Assembly (NCBI GenBank): GCA_049459795.1
Contig: JBMUDS010000031.1
Coordinates: forward strand, 1 to 10,803
Direction: 5' to 3'
From: SYAN01 sp049459795
Lineage (GTDB): Bacteria; Actinomycetota; Actinomycetes; Nanopelagicales; Nanopelagicaceae
Length of the DNA stretch: 10,803 bases
Shown piece by piece: positions 1 to 6,263 of the stretch (position 1 is the first letter of the stretch; each line of letters starts with the position of its first letter). A program made the translations under genes and the position numbers. A model generated the notes under the pieces. That model saw only the letters and a program-made list of their open reading frames with translations. It made no database searches and was not told where the DNA came from.

Positions 1-2
1 AT

Positions 3-77
3 TACGTCGATCGCGTCGCGATGCCACCGATGATCATCAAAGACTTCAATATGTCGACAGTGAGCGAAGCGAACTAG
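3..77 (+). CDS. C-terminal end of an unidentified forward gene (partial)
   Basis: An open frame enters from the left edge and ends at TAG 75-77, giving 24 residues that begin YVDRVAMPPMIIKDF and end STVSEAN. It is convergent with the RNase HI/phosphatase gene, whose stop lies 18 bp further on, which fits the tight gene packing of the rest of the window. The fragment is too short for me to name a family, and no domain motif is visible. It could be chance, but the clean stop just before the converging gene and the absence of any other use for these bases favour a real 3' end. Confidence 0.5.
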   Translation, partial: YVDRVAMPPMIIKDFNMSTVSEAN

Positions 78-95
78 TTCTCGAAAAGCGGTCGT

Positions 96-1175
96 TTAAC
101 GAAGGTGACCGCGCTCATTAGCGCTTCGTAACGCGATGAGTCCATCGGAGGGCCAGATCGAGACCGTCGTGATCGAACATGGCGCGATATCGACGTTGAA
201 GATCGACTCAGCGGGTGTCGACATCGCGACTGCTATCGATGTCTTGATGATCCCGTTATGTGTGACGATTGCGATCCGCTTTCCCGGATATTCCGCGACA
301 GCGGACTCCATCCCGAGACGCGCCCTCGCCATGCAATCCTCATAGGACTCGCCACCCGGAGGTGGCACCGAAGCGCTGGAAAGCCATGATGCATATTCCT
401 TCGGATACTTCTCTGCCACTTCGAAGATGGTGAGTCCATCCCATAGACCGAAACTTCCTTCGATCCAGGTTTCGTCGATAATCGGATCCAGTCCAGTCAA
501 CTTCGTGATGTGCTCTGCAGTTTGCCGGGTGCGTTTCATCGGCGATGAGATGAGGAGATCAGGTTGGAGTTTCTCGATCTCTTTCGCCACAAGCGCTGCC
601 TGTCGATGGCCTTCCTCATTCAGTTCAGGATCACTACCACCGCTTCCAGAGAACTTCTTGAATGGGGTCAGCGGAGTCTCGCCATGGCGAATGAGATAGA
701 GGGTGGTTGGAACTTCACTGCTGAGTAGTCGTTCCATCAAATAATTCCTGCGAATCGGTTCAAAAGCGGTCGCCACTTCTCCATCAAGCGCTTCATTGAC
801 TAAGCGATCGGCATGGGTGTTCTCTTCGCGTGCGATCCATTGATACGTGACTAATTGAGGCGGATGTGCACTCCTTGCATCTGTAGCGAGCTTTCGCATC
901 TCCGGATGCTTGATCTGCCATCTCCCTGACATCTGCTCGACGACGAGTTTGCTATCCATTTGAACTCGCACGGTGGCTTCAGGATCCAATTCATGGACCG
1001 CTCGAAGGCCTGCGATAAGACCGGAATATTCGGCGTAGTTGTTGGTCGCAGTTCCGATTGCTTCCTTCAGTTCACGAAGAACAGTTCCGTTCTCCATGAT
1101 GACCGCGCCGTATGCGGCTGCTCCGGGGTTTCCCCTTGATCCGCCATCAGCGAGGATGATGAGATTTCGTGGCAT
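96..1175 (-). CDS. Bifunctional ribonuclease HI / histidine phosphatase (Rv2228c type)
   Basis: Two-domain cytoplasmic protein of 359 residues. Residues 1-140 are a type I RNase H domain, which cleaves RNA in RNA-DNA hybrids: all four carboxylates are visible, D10 (ADGGSRGNPG), E49 (NYAEYSG), D74 (VQMDSK) and D123 (HADRL). Residues 155-355 are a histidine phosphatase (phosphoglycerate mutase/CobC-like): the RHG motif at 163-165 carries the phospho-accepting His164, SSPMKRTRQTA at 210-220 supplies a second Arg, E239 is the likely acid, and H306 lies in THNG. This fusion and its length match mycobacterial Rv2228c; the phosphatase half in that family is related to alpha-ribazole phosphatase, but its substrate here is unknown. 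The ATG at 1173-1175 is preceded by GGAAGAG at good spacing. The zinc-ribbon gene ends 15 bp upstream, so the two are probably cotranscribed. Confidence 0.93.
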   Translation of the reverse strand: MPRNLIILADGGSRGNPGAAAYGAVIMENGTVLRELKEAIGTATNNYAEYSGLIAGLRAVHELDPEATVRVQMDSKLVVEQMSGRWQIKHPEMRKLATDARSAHPPQLVTYQWIAREENTHADRLVNEALDGEVATAFEPIRRNYLMERLLSSEVPTTLYLIRHGETPLTPFKKFSGSGGSDPELNEEGHRQAALVAKEIEKLQPDLLISSPMKRTRQTAEHITKLTGLDPIIDETWIEGSFGLWDGLTIFEVAEKYPKEYASWLSSASVPPPGGESYEDCMARARLGMESAVAEYPGKRIAIVTHNGIIKTSIAVAMSTPAESIFNVDIAPCSITTVSIWPSDGLIALRSANERGHLR

Positions 1176-1190
1176 CTAATTCTCTTCCAC

Positions 1191-1916
1191 TTACACCCGA
1201 ACCAGGATTCGACGGCACTCTTCACATCGAACCACTTCATCGTCGGGAAGCGATTTGATCCGACCCAGTTCCACGGTATTGATCGTCAGGTGGCAGCCGT
1301 CGCACTTGCCGTCTTTGAGTCGGGCCGCTCCGATACCGCCATTAGATTCTTTGACCTTGTTGTAGAGGTCGATCAGTTCCTTTGCAATCGTGGTTGCGAT
1401 GGCCTCTCGTTCAGAACTTACTTGGTCCCTCTCACTAGTGATCTTTGCGAGCGCGACATCTCTCTCACTCGTCAATCGCTCCACTTCTCCTTTGAATCGA
1501 TCTCGCTCTGATTCGTGATGCTTTCGCCTAGAAAGCGCATCATCGATTCGAACCATGATCTCGAGTTCGACTTCCTCCAACTCCTCTTTGCGCTTGCGAA
1601 GTGACTCTAACTCGCTCAAGAGATTCTGCAGGTCCTTCGCCGAAGCATGTCCAGAATCGATCAATTGTTGGTCTTTGGCTAAACGCATATCGACCTGTTC
1701 GACATCACTGGCCGACCGATTGAGTTCGATTTCGATATCCGAGCGCTCAGTCTCGCTTGCTATAGCGAGTGCCACATGGCTCTCATACCCTTCCGTGGCA
1801 TGTGCCAATTCCTTGAGGACGGGAAGTGTCTTGGCCTGGTGGTCGAGGCGAGCGAGATGAAGGTCGTGATCTTGGAGATCCATTAGACGCTGCTGTTCGT
1901 CGGAGGGCGATCTCAT
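1191..1916 (-). CDS. Coiled-coil C4 zinc-ribbon protein (Rv2229c type)
   Basis: Soluble protein of 241 residues. Residues about 12-185 are heptad-rich, highly charged helix with many Glu, Lys, Arg and Leu, expected to form a long coiled-coil hairpin. The C-terminal 40 residues hold a zinc ribbon with C205-x2-C208 (KCDGCH) and C231-x2-C234 (RCEECR). This is the architecture of the C4-type zinc-ribbon family (zf-RING_7) found in Rv2229c and, more distantly, in Helicobacter HP0958. A nucleic-acid or protein adaptor role is usually inferred; no enzymatic residues are visible. It is followed after 15 bp by RNase HI/phosphatase, its standard actinobacterial partner. The Nif3-like gene that often sits upstream is absent; a divergent secreted-protein gene takes that place. 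No Shine-Dalgarno precedes the ATG; instead TAAGAT lies 6 bases before it, suggesting leaderless translation. Met12 is an alternative start but also has no SD. Confidence 0.88.
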   Translation of the reverse strand: MRSPSDEQQRLMDLQDHDLHLARLDHQAKTLPVLKELAHATEGYESHVALAIASETERSDIEIELNRSASDVEQVDMRLAKDQQLIDSGHASAKDLQNLLSELESLRKRKEELEEVELEIMVRIDDALSRRKHHESERDRFKGEVERLTSERDVALAKITSERDQVSSEREAIATTIAKELIDLYNKVKESNGGIGAARLKDGKCDGCHLTINTVELGRIKSLPDDEVVRCEECRRILVRV

Positions 1917-1922
1917 AGGGGA

Positions 1923-1928
1923 ATCTTA
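1923..1928 (-). promoter_or_regulatory. Candidate -10 element for leaderless zinc-ribbon/RNase H operon
   Basis: On the reverse strand TAAGAT lies 6 bases upstream of the ATG at 1916, so transcription would start at or next to the A of the start codon. No SD is present between them, which is consistent with a leaderless mRNA, a common actinobacterial mode. No good -35 hexamer is visible 16-18 bases upstream. Confidence 0.4.
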
Positions 1929-1991
1929 TGTCGCACCCCATTGAGCCTCATATTTAGCGGGATTTCCATCTGAAATGCTCAATGCCAATCG

Positions 1992-2020
1992 TTGTCATTA
2001 CGCGCGCCCACGTGAATGCT
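1992..2020 (+). promoter_or_regulatory. Candidate promoter for the secreted-protein gene
   Basis: TTGTCA at 1992-1997 is a good -35 match and is followed after 17 bases by AATGCT at 2015-2020, a weak -10. A start near 2027 would give a short leader containing the SD at 2033-2039. The weak -10 keeps this tentative. Confidence 0.3.
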
Positions 2021-2032
2021 TCTCCTATCACC

Positions 2033-2039
2033 AAAGGGG
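2033..2039 (+). promoter_or_regulatory. Ribosome binding site that decides the start of the secreted protein
   Basis: AAAGGGG ends 6 bases before the ATG at 2046. The in-frame ATG at 2016 has no SD and would place ten extra residues ahead of a canonical signal peptide, so 2046 is preferred. Confidence 0.7.
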
Positions 2040-2045
2040 TCCCTC

Positions 2046-3842
2046 ATGAGGAAGTACACCAAGGTCGCGGTCATAGCAATCTCATTGATGCTCGCATTTC
2101 CGCAAACTTTCGCTTCGACTCTCCCCGATGAACAATTCCAAATTCCCAATCCGCAAGAAGAACAGATGCGCGGGTATTACATCAACGAGATGGCGGAGTC
2201 GACTCAGAACACGTCGACGTATGTCAGTACCTGGGTCGGTGATCGGATCGGATGGGTTTCGAATGACGAGGCGCCTACCGATGTCGTCATCTGCTCTTCA
2301 TCGAGCGCTCCCGATTGCGAACTTCGCATCATCCAACAATTCCTTGCCGTGCTTCCCTACTGTGATTCGAGTGCGACACTCACCTGCATCGAAGAACTCT
2401 ATGCAGAGCGCAACGGTGAGAAGCTCGCGATCGAGAGATTAGGGACATTCCCCGAAAGAGGCGTCACCGATTTCGCAGCCGATCAATCGATCAATCTCCC
2501 GCAAGGTACACAACCATTACTGGTTCGAATCAAGGATGCTCCGCATAGCCAGGGTGATCTCTATATCTATCGCGGTGAGTTGACTGGATTCAGATCACAT
2601 AGAAATGGAGTAGCCCAGCCATTCAACTACCGGGGTTTCCAAGCCGCCGTCTTCGCAGTGAAATTGCAGGAGGATAACTGGGGAACTTATCGTAGAGGCG
2701 CCTGCGGCTATCTCCCACAACCACTCAAGCCAGGAGAGTCTTATCGCTATTCATCACTCGAGAAGGTCGATAACACCGGTTGCTTCTACGATGAAGTCTC
2801 TCGTTTCGGTCCTACGGGCGATAAACGCGGTTGTGTCAGCAATTCCACGACTCAATGTGCTGCTCCCTATCCGCTTCCGCTCGATATGAAGTTCGGCATG
2901 AAAGTGAGATTCCAACGTCCGATGACTGGATGGTTGCACGGGCGAATCGAAGATCCCACAGTGCAATATCAATCGACGTCGAGCGGTGGATCTGTCGTGA
3001 CTATGATGGCGAAGCCGACGAAAGTCCCGGTCTTCCAGGTATGGAAGCGCTATTCGGAGCTCAATCAGTCGCTCAAGGACCTACTCGCCCGCCGCTCTTA
3101 CGCTCGTATCTCCAGTTGGTTCGCCGGTGCCGGTGGGGCAAGTAATGAGGATCTCGCGACCGATACGAAGAAATCCATCACGCGCCATGGTGGTGAGACT
3201 TTCGATGCGGTGGAGATGGAGAACTTCCTGGCATGGCTTCCGTTGGCAGAAGATAAGGCTGCCGCATTTCCGACGATCTGGGCCTTTAGAAGCATGAATA
3301 GCATGGCGCAACGAGACTCACAACAGTCAAGGTGCCTTCAAGATACTTCGACTCTCAACGGATTGGTCACCACCAATTCCACGCTCTATCTCGACGGGCC
3401 ACCGGATCTCAATCCCGACAGCCAAACGCTCGATTACAAGGTGGCAGCTCCACACCTCACTCCTACTGGAGAGGTCTTCCAAGGTACCTACAACTTAGTT
3501 CTCAAGAGCAGCGTCGCTCGTTGCCTCTACAACTTCACCAACGCACCAATATCAGCGACGGTCTCAGTCCAGAACGCATCAGGGATCAGCACCTTGGCGA
3601 CTACTGTCGTTTCGGAGAAGGATGGTTGGCTAAGGCTCAACGCATCAGGCTTCACCTTCTCCACCCCCATCATCAGAATCAAACTCACGCAGGAGTCTGC
3701 GCCTTCGGAGGCGACTACCACTCCTCAAACTTCAGAGACTCAGAAGAGTGTCTCGAAGAAAAAAGCGATTCTTTGTATCAAGGGGAATAAGCAGAAGAAA
3801 GTACAAGGAAGTAAATGCCCTAAGGGCTTCAAGAAAGCCTAA
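2046..3842 (+). CDS. Large secreted protein of unknown function with two-Cys basic tail
   Basis: 598 residues from the SD-supported ATG. The N-terminus is a signal peptide: MRK, then a hydrophobic stretch (VAVIAISLMLAF), with probable cleavage after TFA at residue 23. The mature part has 12 cysteines (83, 91, 106, 114, 220, 246, 263, 271, 430, 493, 577, 591), an even number, many close in pairs, suggesting disulfides outside the cell. Residues about 480-550 look like a beta-rich domain (alternating Val/Ile/Thr, ATVSVQNASG, DGWLRLNASGF). A Ser/Thr/Pro linker (551-572) leads to a Lys-rich tail with C577 and C591 (LCIKG, KCPKGFKKA). No catalytic motif, LPxTG signal or membrane anchor is visible. 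I do not recognise a named family. It is divergent from the zinc-ribbon operon and convergent, with a 4-bp gap, to the SulP gene. GATC density is about half that of neighbouring genes. Confidence 0.85.
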   Translation: MRKYTKVAVIAISLMLAFPQTFASTLPDEQFQIPNPQEEQMRGYYINEMAESTQNTSTYVSTWVGDRIGWVSNDEAPTDVVICSSSSAPDCELRIIQQFLAVLPYCDSSATLTCIEELYAERNGEKLAIERLGTFPERGVTDFAADQSINLPQGTQPLLVRIKDAPHSQGDLYIYRGELTGFRSHRNGVAQPFNYRGFQAAVFAVKLQEDNWGTYRRGACGYLPQPLKPGESYRYSSLEKVDNTGCFYDEVSRFGPTGDKRGCVSNSTTQCAAPYPLPLDMKFGMKVRFQRPMTGWLHGRIEDPTVQYQSTSSGGSVVTMMAKPTKVPVFQVWKRYSELNQSLKDLLARRSYARISSWFAGAGGASNEDLATDTKKSITRHGGETFDAVEMENFLAWLPLAEDKAAAFPTIWAFRSMNSMAQRDSQQSRCLQDTSTLNGLVTTNSTLYLDGPPDLNPDSQTLDYKVAAPHLTPTGEVFQGTYNLVLKSSVARCLYNFTNAPISATVSVQNASGISTLATTVVSEKDGWLRLNASGFTFSTPIIRIKLTQESAPSEATTTPQTSETQKSVSKKKAILCIKGNKQKKVQGSKCPKGFKKA

Positions 3843-3846
3843 GGAA

Positions 3847-5070
3847 TCAATTTCTGCTACTCGTACTCTTATCAAGAATGACTGATAAAAGGATCCCTAC
3901 AACGAAGGCCCACATCAGATCCACTGCAACTGTCACAATCGCGGTGGAAAGAAGTACGACTCGCCCTTGCCATCTGATTTGAAGCGCTTCACGGATAGAG
4001 CGTGGATTGGCGATCCGAAGTGAAGTGCCTAAGAGAACCCCACCAAGCACAGCAAGTGGAATGACAGCGACAAGTTCATCGAAAAGTGTGATGAATGCGA
4101 GCAGAAAGAGGGCATGGATCACAGCAGAGGAGCGATGAGTCGCCCCCGCAAAGACATTGACGCTGGTTCGTGCGATCGCACCTGTCGCAGGCATGCCGCC
4201 AACCATCGATGCCCCTACCGTCGCGATGCCTTGTCCGATCAATTCTCGATTCGGATCATGCGATTCGATCTCAACTCGTCGCTCGCGATGCACCATCGCA
4301 TCGGCCATTCGTGCTGCTAGAAGGGACTCGATGCCGCCGAGTAGCGCCACCACAACGGCTGCATGAATAAGAGTTGTAATGGGAAAGCCCGAGAGTTGTG
4401 GCGTGAAGGTGAAGAGGCCGGACATGGAGATCTCTCCGATTCGTGCTATCTCGAGGTGAAGAGTGCCAAAAGTGACTACGACTACCGCAACGATGCTCGC
4501 TGGTAGGTGACGTGCTCGCCGAAATCTCTTCCTTCCTTGTGACCAGATGAATTTGATCAAGAGAGTCGCGCAGACGACTGTGATCGTGGTCAGTGAAATT
4601 GAGGACCAATCGACATTCCCCAATGTCGCGATAAATATCTCGAGTGCGCTCTCTCCTTCACCCTTCTCAACATCGAAGATGAGTGGAACTTGTTGAATCG
4701 CGATGACGAAGGCGATTCCTATGGTGAATCCTTCGAGAACCTCCCACGGCACTTTCTCCATCAACGATCCAGCACGGAAGAGGCCGAGCGCGATCATGAT
4801 CGCACCGGAAAGGATCCCCACGATGAAGAGTGCCGAAATACCGAGACTTGCTATCAAAGGAATCAAGATCACCGTCATCGCGCCCGTTGGTCCACTCACT
4901 TGATAGTTCGAACCTCCAAAGAGCGCCGCAAGAAAACCTGCGACGATGGCGGTCACGAGCCCTGATTGCGCTCCTGCTCCAGAAGTGATGCCGAATCCCA
5001 ACGCCAATGGCAGAGCAACGACAGCGACGGTGAGACCAGAGAGGATGTTGATCGACTCGAACTTCTTCAT
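3847..5070 (-). CDS. SulP/SLC26-family anion transporter lacking a STAS domain
   Basis: Inner-membrane permease of 407 residues made almost wholly of hydrophobic helices. Family signatures: residues 11-31 (GLTVAVVALPLALGFGI), the TM3 substrate-site loop YQVSGPTGAMTV at 56-67, GGIESLLAARMAD at 245-257, and the conserved segment from 272 to 309 (DPNRELIGQGI, GGMPATGAIARTSVN). The family moves sulfate, bicarbonate, dicarboxylates or related anions; the substrate cannot be read from this sequence, and bicarbonate or sulfate are both reasonable. Typical bacterial members are about 500-570 residues and end in a cytoplasmic STAS domain; this one stops 7 residues after the last helix (ILLSVILD), and only 4 bp separate its stop from the converging gene, so no STAS can follow. 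The start is 8 bp after the tadA stop, without a clear SD, suggesting translational coupling to tadA. Confidence 0.92.
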   Translation of the reverse strand: MKKFESINILSGLTVAVVALPLALGFGITSGAGAQSGLVTAIVAGFLAALFGGSNYQVSGPTGAMTVILIPLIASLGISALFIVGILSGAIMIALGLFRAGSLMEKVPWEVLEGFTIGIAFVIAIQQVPLIFDVEKGEGESALEIFIATLGNVDWSSISLTTITVVCATLLIKFIWSQGRKRFRRARHLPASIVAVVVVTFGTLHLEIARIGEISMSGLFTFTPQLSGFPITTLIHAAVVVALLGGIESLLAARMADAMVHRERRVEIESHDPNRELIGQGIATVGASMVGGMPATGAIARTSVNVFAGATHRSSAVIHALFLLAFITLFDELVAVIPLAVLGGVLLGTSLRIANPRSIREALQIRWQGRVVLLSTAIVTVAVDLMWAFVVGILLSVILDKSTSSRN

Positions 5071-5078
5071 TTTGGGGA

Positions 5079-5543
5079 TCAGGAATTCCGTTTCTCTAAA
5101 CGTGCGAAGAACTCCTTCAAGAGCTTCGCGGACTCTTCCTCTTTGAAACCTGCTACGACTTCGACCTTGTGGAGGGCTCGTGGATCACGAAGGATGTCGA
5201 TCACTGATCCGACTGCCCCTGCCTTCTCATCCCAAGCACCGAAGACGACTTTCGCTATCCGCGACTGTTGAATCGCTCCAGCGCACATGGCACATGGTTC
5301 GAGAGTGACCACCATGGTGCATCCATCAAGACGCCAATTACCCAGTGCACGTGCGGCAGATTTGATCGCGACGATCTCGGCATGACCGACTGGATCGCCC
5401 ATCAATTCTCTGCGATTACTACCGATTCCGACCATTCGACCTTTTCCGTCGAGGATCACAGCGCCAACGGGGACATCACCGGAGGCTTCCGACGAGAATC
5501 GTGCTTGCTCCAGCGCTATTCGCATCGCCTCACTCTGGTCCAT
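5079..5543 (-). CDS. tadA: tRNA adenosine(34) deaminase TadA
   Basis: Zinc enzyme of 154 residues that deaminates A34 to inosine in the tRNA-Arg(ACG) anticodon in the cytoplasm. Catalytic signature complete: H54-A-E56 (GHAEIVAIKSA) with E56 as proton shuttle, and P-C84-x2-C87 (LEPCAMCAGA); SRIAKVVFGAWDEKAGAVGS at 94-113 is the usual TadA sequence, which separates it from cytidine and guanine deaminases. The frame is open upstream to 5642, but the ATG at 5541-5543 is the start: GAGAGGA lies 7 bases before it, the length then matches the family, and the longer version would run into the divergent upp gene. It is the first gene of a two-gene unit with the SulP transporter, 8 bp downstream; no functional link between them is evident. 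Only 37 bp separate it from divergent upp. Confidence 0.93.
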   Translation of the reverse strand: MDQSEAMRIALEQARFSSEASGDVPVGAVILDGKGRMVGIGSNRRELMGDPVGHAEIVAIKSAARALGNWRLDGCTMVVTLEPCAMCAGAIQQSRIAKVVFGAWDEKAGAVGSVIDILRDPRALHKVEVVAGFKEEESAKLLKEFFARLEKRNS

Positions 5544-5566
5544 GGGGTCATCCTCTCGCATCAGAG

Positions 5567-5572
5567 TAAAGT
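5567..5572 (+). promoter_or_regulatory. Candidate -10 element for leaderless upp
   Basis: TAAAGT lies 8 bases before the upp ATG at 5581, and no SD lies between, so the mRNA may begin at the start codon. The element falls inside the 37-bp gap shared with divergent tadA. Confidence 0.35.
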
Positions 5573-5580
5573 GCTCTCCT

Positions 5581-6219
5581 ATGCGCGTACATGTCGCGAA
5601 CCATCCATTGATCACCCACAAACTCACTGTGCTTCGGGACAAAGAGACTAATTCCCAGGTCTTCCGTCATCTTGTGGAGGAGTTGGTCACACTCCTTGCA
5701 TATGAAGCAACTCGTGAAGTGAAGATCCATCCGGTCGAGATCGAGACGCCAGTGACGAAGACGAAAGGTGCGATGCTCTCGCTGCCGCGTCCTGTCGTAG
5801 TCCCTATTCTCCGCGCTGGCCTTGGAATGCTTGAAGGGATGATGCGCGTGATCCCAAGCGCTGATGTCGGCTTCCTTGGAATGGTTAGAGATGAGAAGAC
5901 GCTACAAGCATCCACTTATGCGAATCGACTACCTGAAGATCTCAGTGGCCGTCAGTGCTATGTCCTCGATCCGATGCTTGCAACGGGTGGCACCTTAGTC
6001 GCAGCATTCAATTACCTCATCGAACGTGGCGCAAAGGACATCACCGCCGTCTGTCTCCTCTCTGCTCCGGAAGGAGTAGCAACGGTTGAGAAGGCATTCA
6101 AGGATTCAGATTTCCCGATCACGATCGTCACCGGTGCTATGGATGAGAAACTCAATGAGCATGGTTACATCGTCCCGGGTCTCGGGGATGCTGGCGATCG
6201 CCTCTACGGTGTTGTGTAG
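5581..6219 (+). CDS. upp: Uracil phosphoribosyltransferase
   Basis: Cytoplasmic pyrimidine-salvage enzyme of 212 residues that makes UMP and pyrophosphate from uracil and PRPP. The PRPP-binding motif is D130-PMLATGGT (VLDPMLATGGTLVAA), the uracil-binding loop is GYIVPGLGDAGD at 195-206, and VVVPILRAGLGMLEGM at 72-87 is the family's conserved strand/helix. Length is close to the E. coli enzyme (208). The frame is open from 5542, but homology to known Upp starts at MRVHVANHPLITHKL, encoded from 5581; the 13 residues before it are low-complexity and overlap tadA's leader. No SD is visible; see the -10-like TAAAGT just upstream. The malic enzyme gene follows after 44 bp on the same strand, so the two may be cotranscribed. 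Confidence 0.95.
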   Translation: MRVHVANHPLITHKLTVLRDKETNSQVFRHLVEELVTLLAYEATREVKIHPVEIETPVTKTKGAMLSLPRPVVVPILRAGLGMLEGMMRVIPSADVGFLGMVRDEKTLQASTYANRLPEDLSGRQCYVLDPMLATGGTLVAAFNYLIERGAKDITAVCLLSAPEGVATVEKAFKDSDFPITIVTGAMDEKLNEHGYIVPGLGDAGDRLYGVV

Positions 6220-6263
6220 AAGTTGCATAGACGTTGCCTAGAAGAGACGTGGTGTAGAGATCA

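Noticed and set aside
1555..1860. Forward frame of about 100 residues opposite the zinc-ribbon gene
   Set aside because: Ser/Arg-rich antisense shadow of the charged coiled coil, with no SD and no domain; the reverse-strand protein has an intact zinc ribbon.
2016..2045. Upstream ATG for the secreted protein at 2016
   Set aside because: It lacks an SD and places residues such as PKGS before a normal signal peptide; the SD AAAGGGG sits between the two ATGs.
3816..3840. Possible terminator hairpin at the end of the secreted-protein gene (GCCCTAAGGGC, GGCTT...AAGCC)
   Set aside because: Stems are only 5 bp, lie inside the coding sequence and are not followed by T-runs; they fall on the Lys/Gly/Cys codons of the tail.
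5544..5642. N-terminal extension of tadA
   Set aside because: The longer start has no SD, adds 33 residues not seen in TadA proteins and overlaps the start of upp; ATG 5543 has a good SD.
6221..6242. Imperfect 11-base tandem repeat between upp and the malic enzyme gene (GTTGCATAGAC / GTTGCCTAGAA)
   Set aside because: Only two copies with mismatches in a 44-bp spacer; no known element and no third copy.
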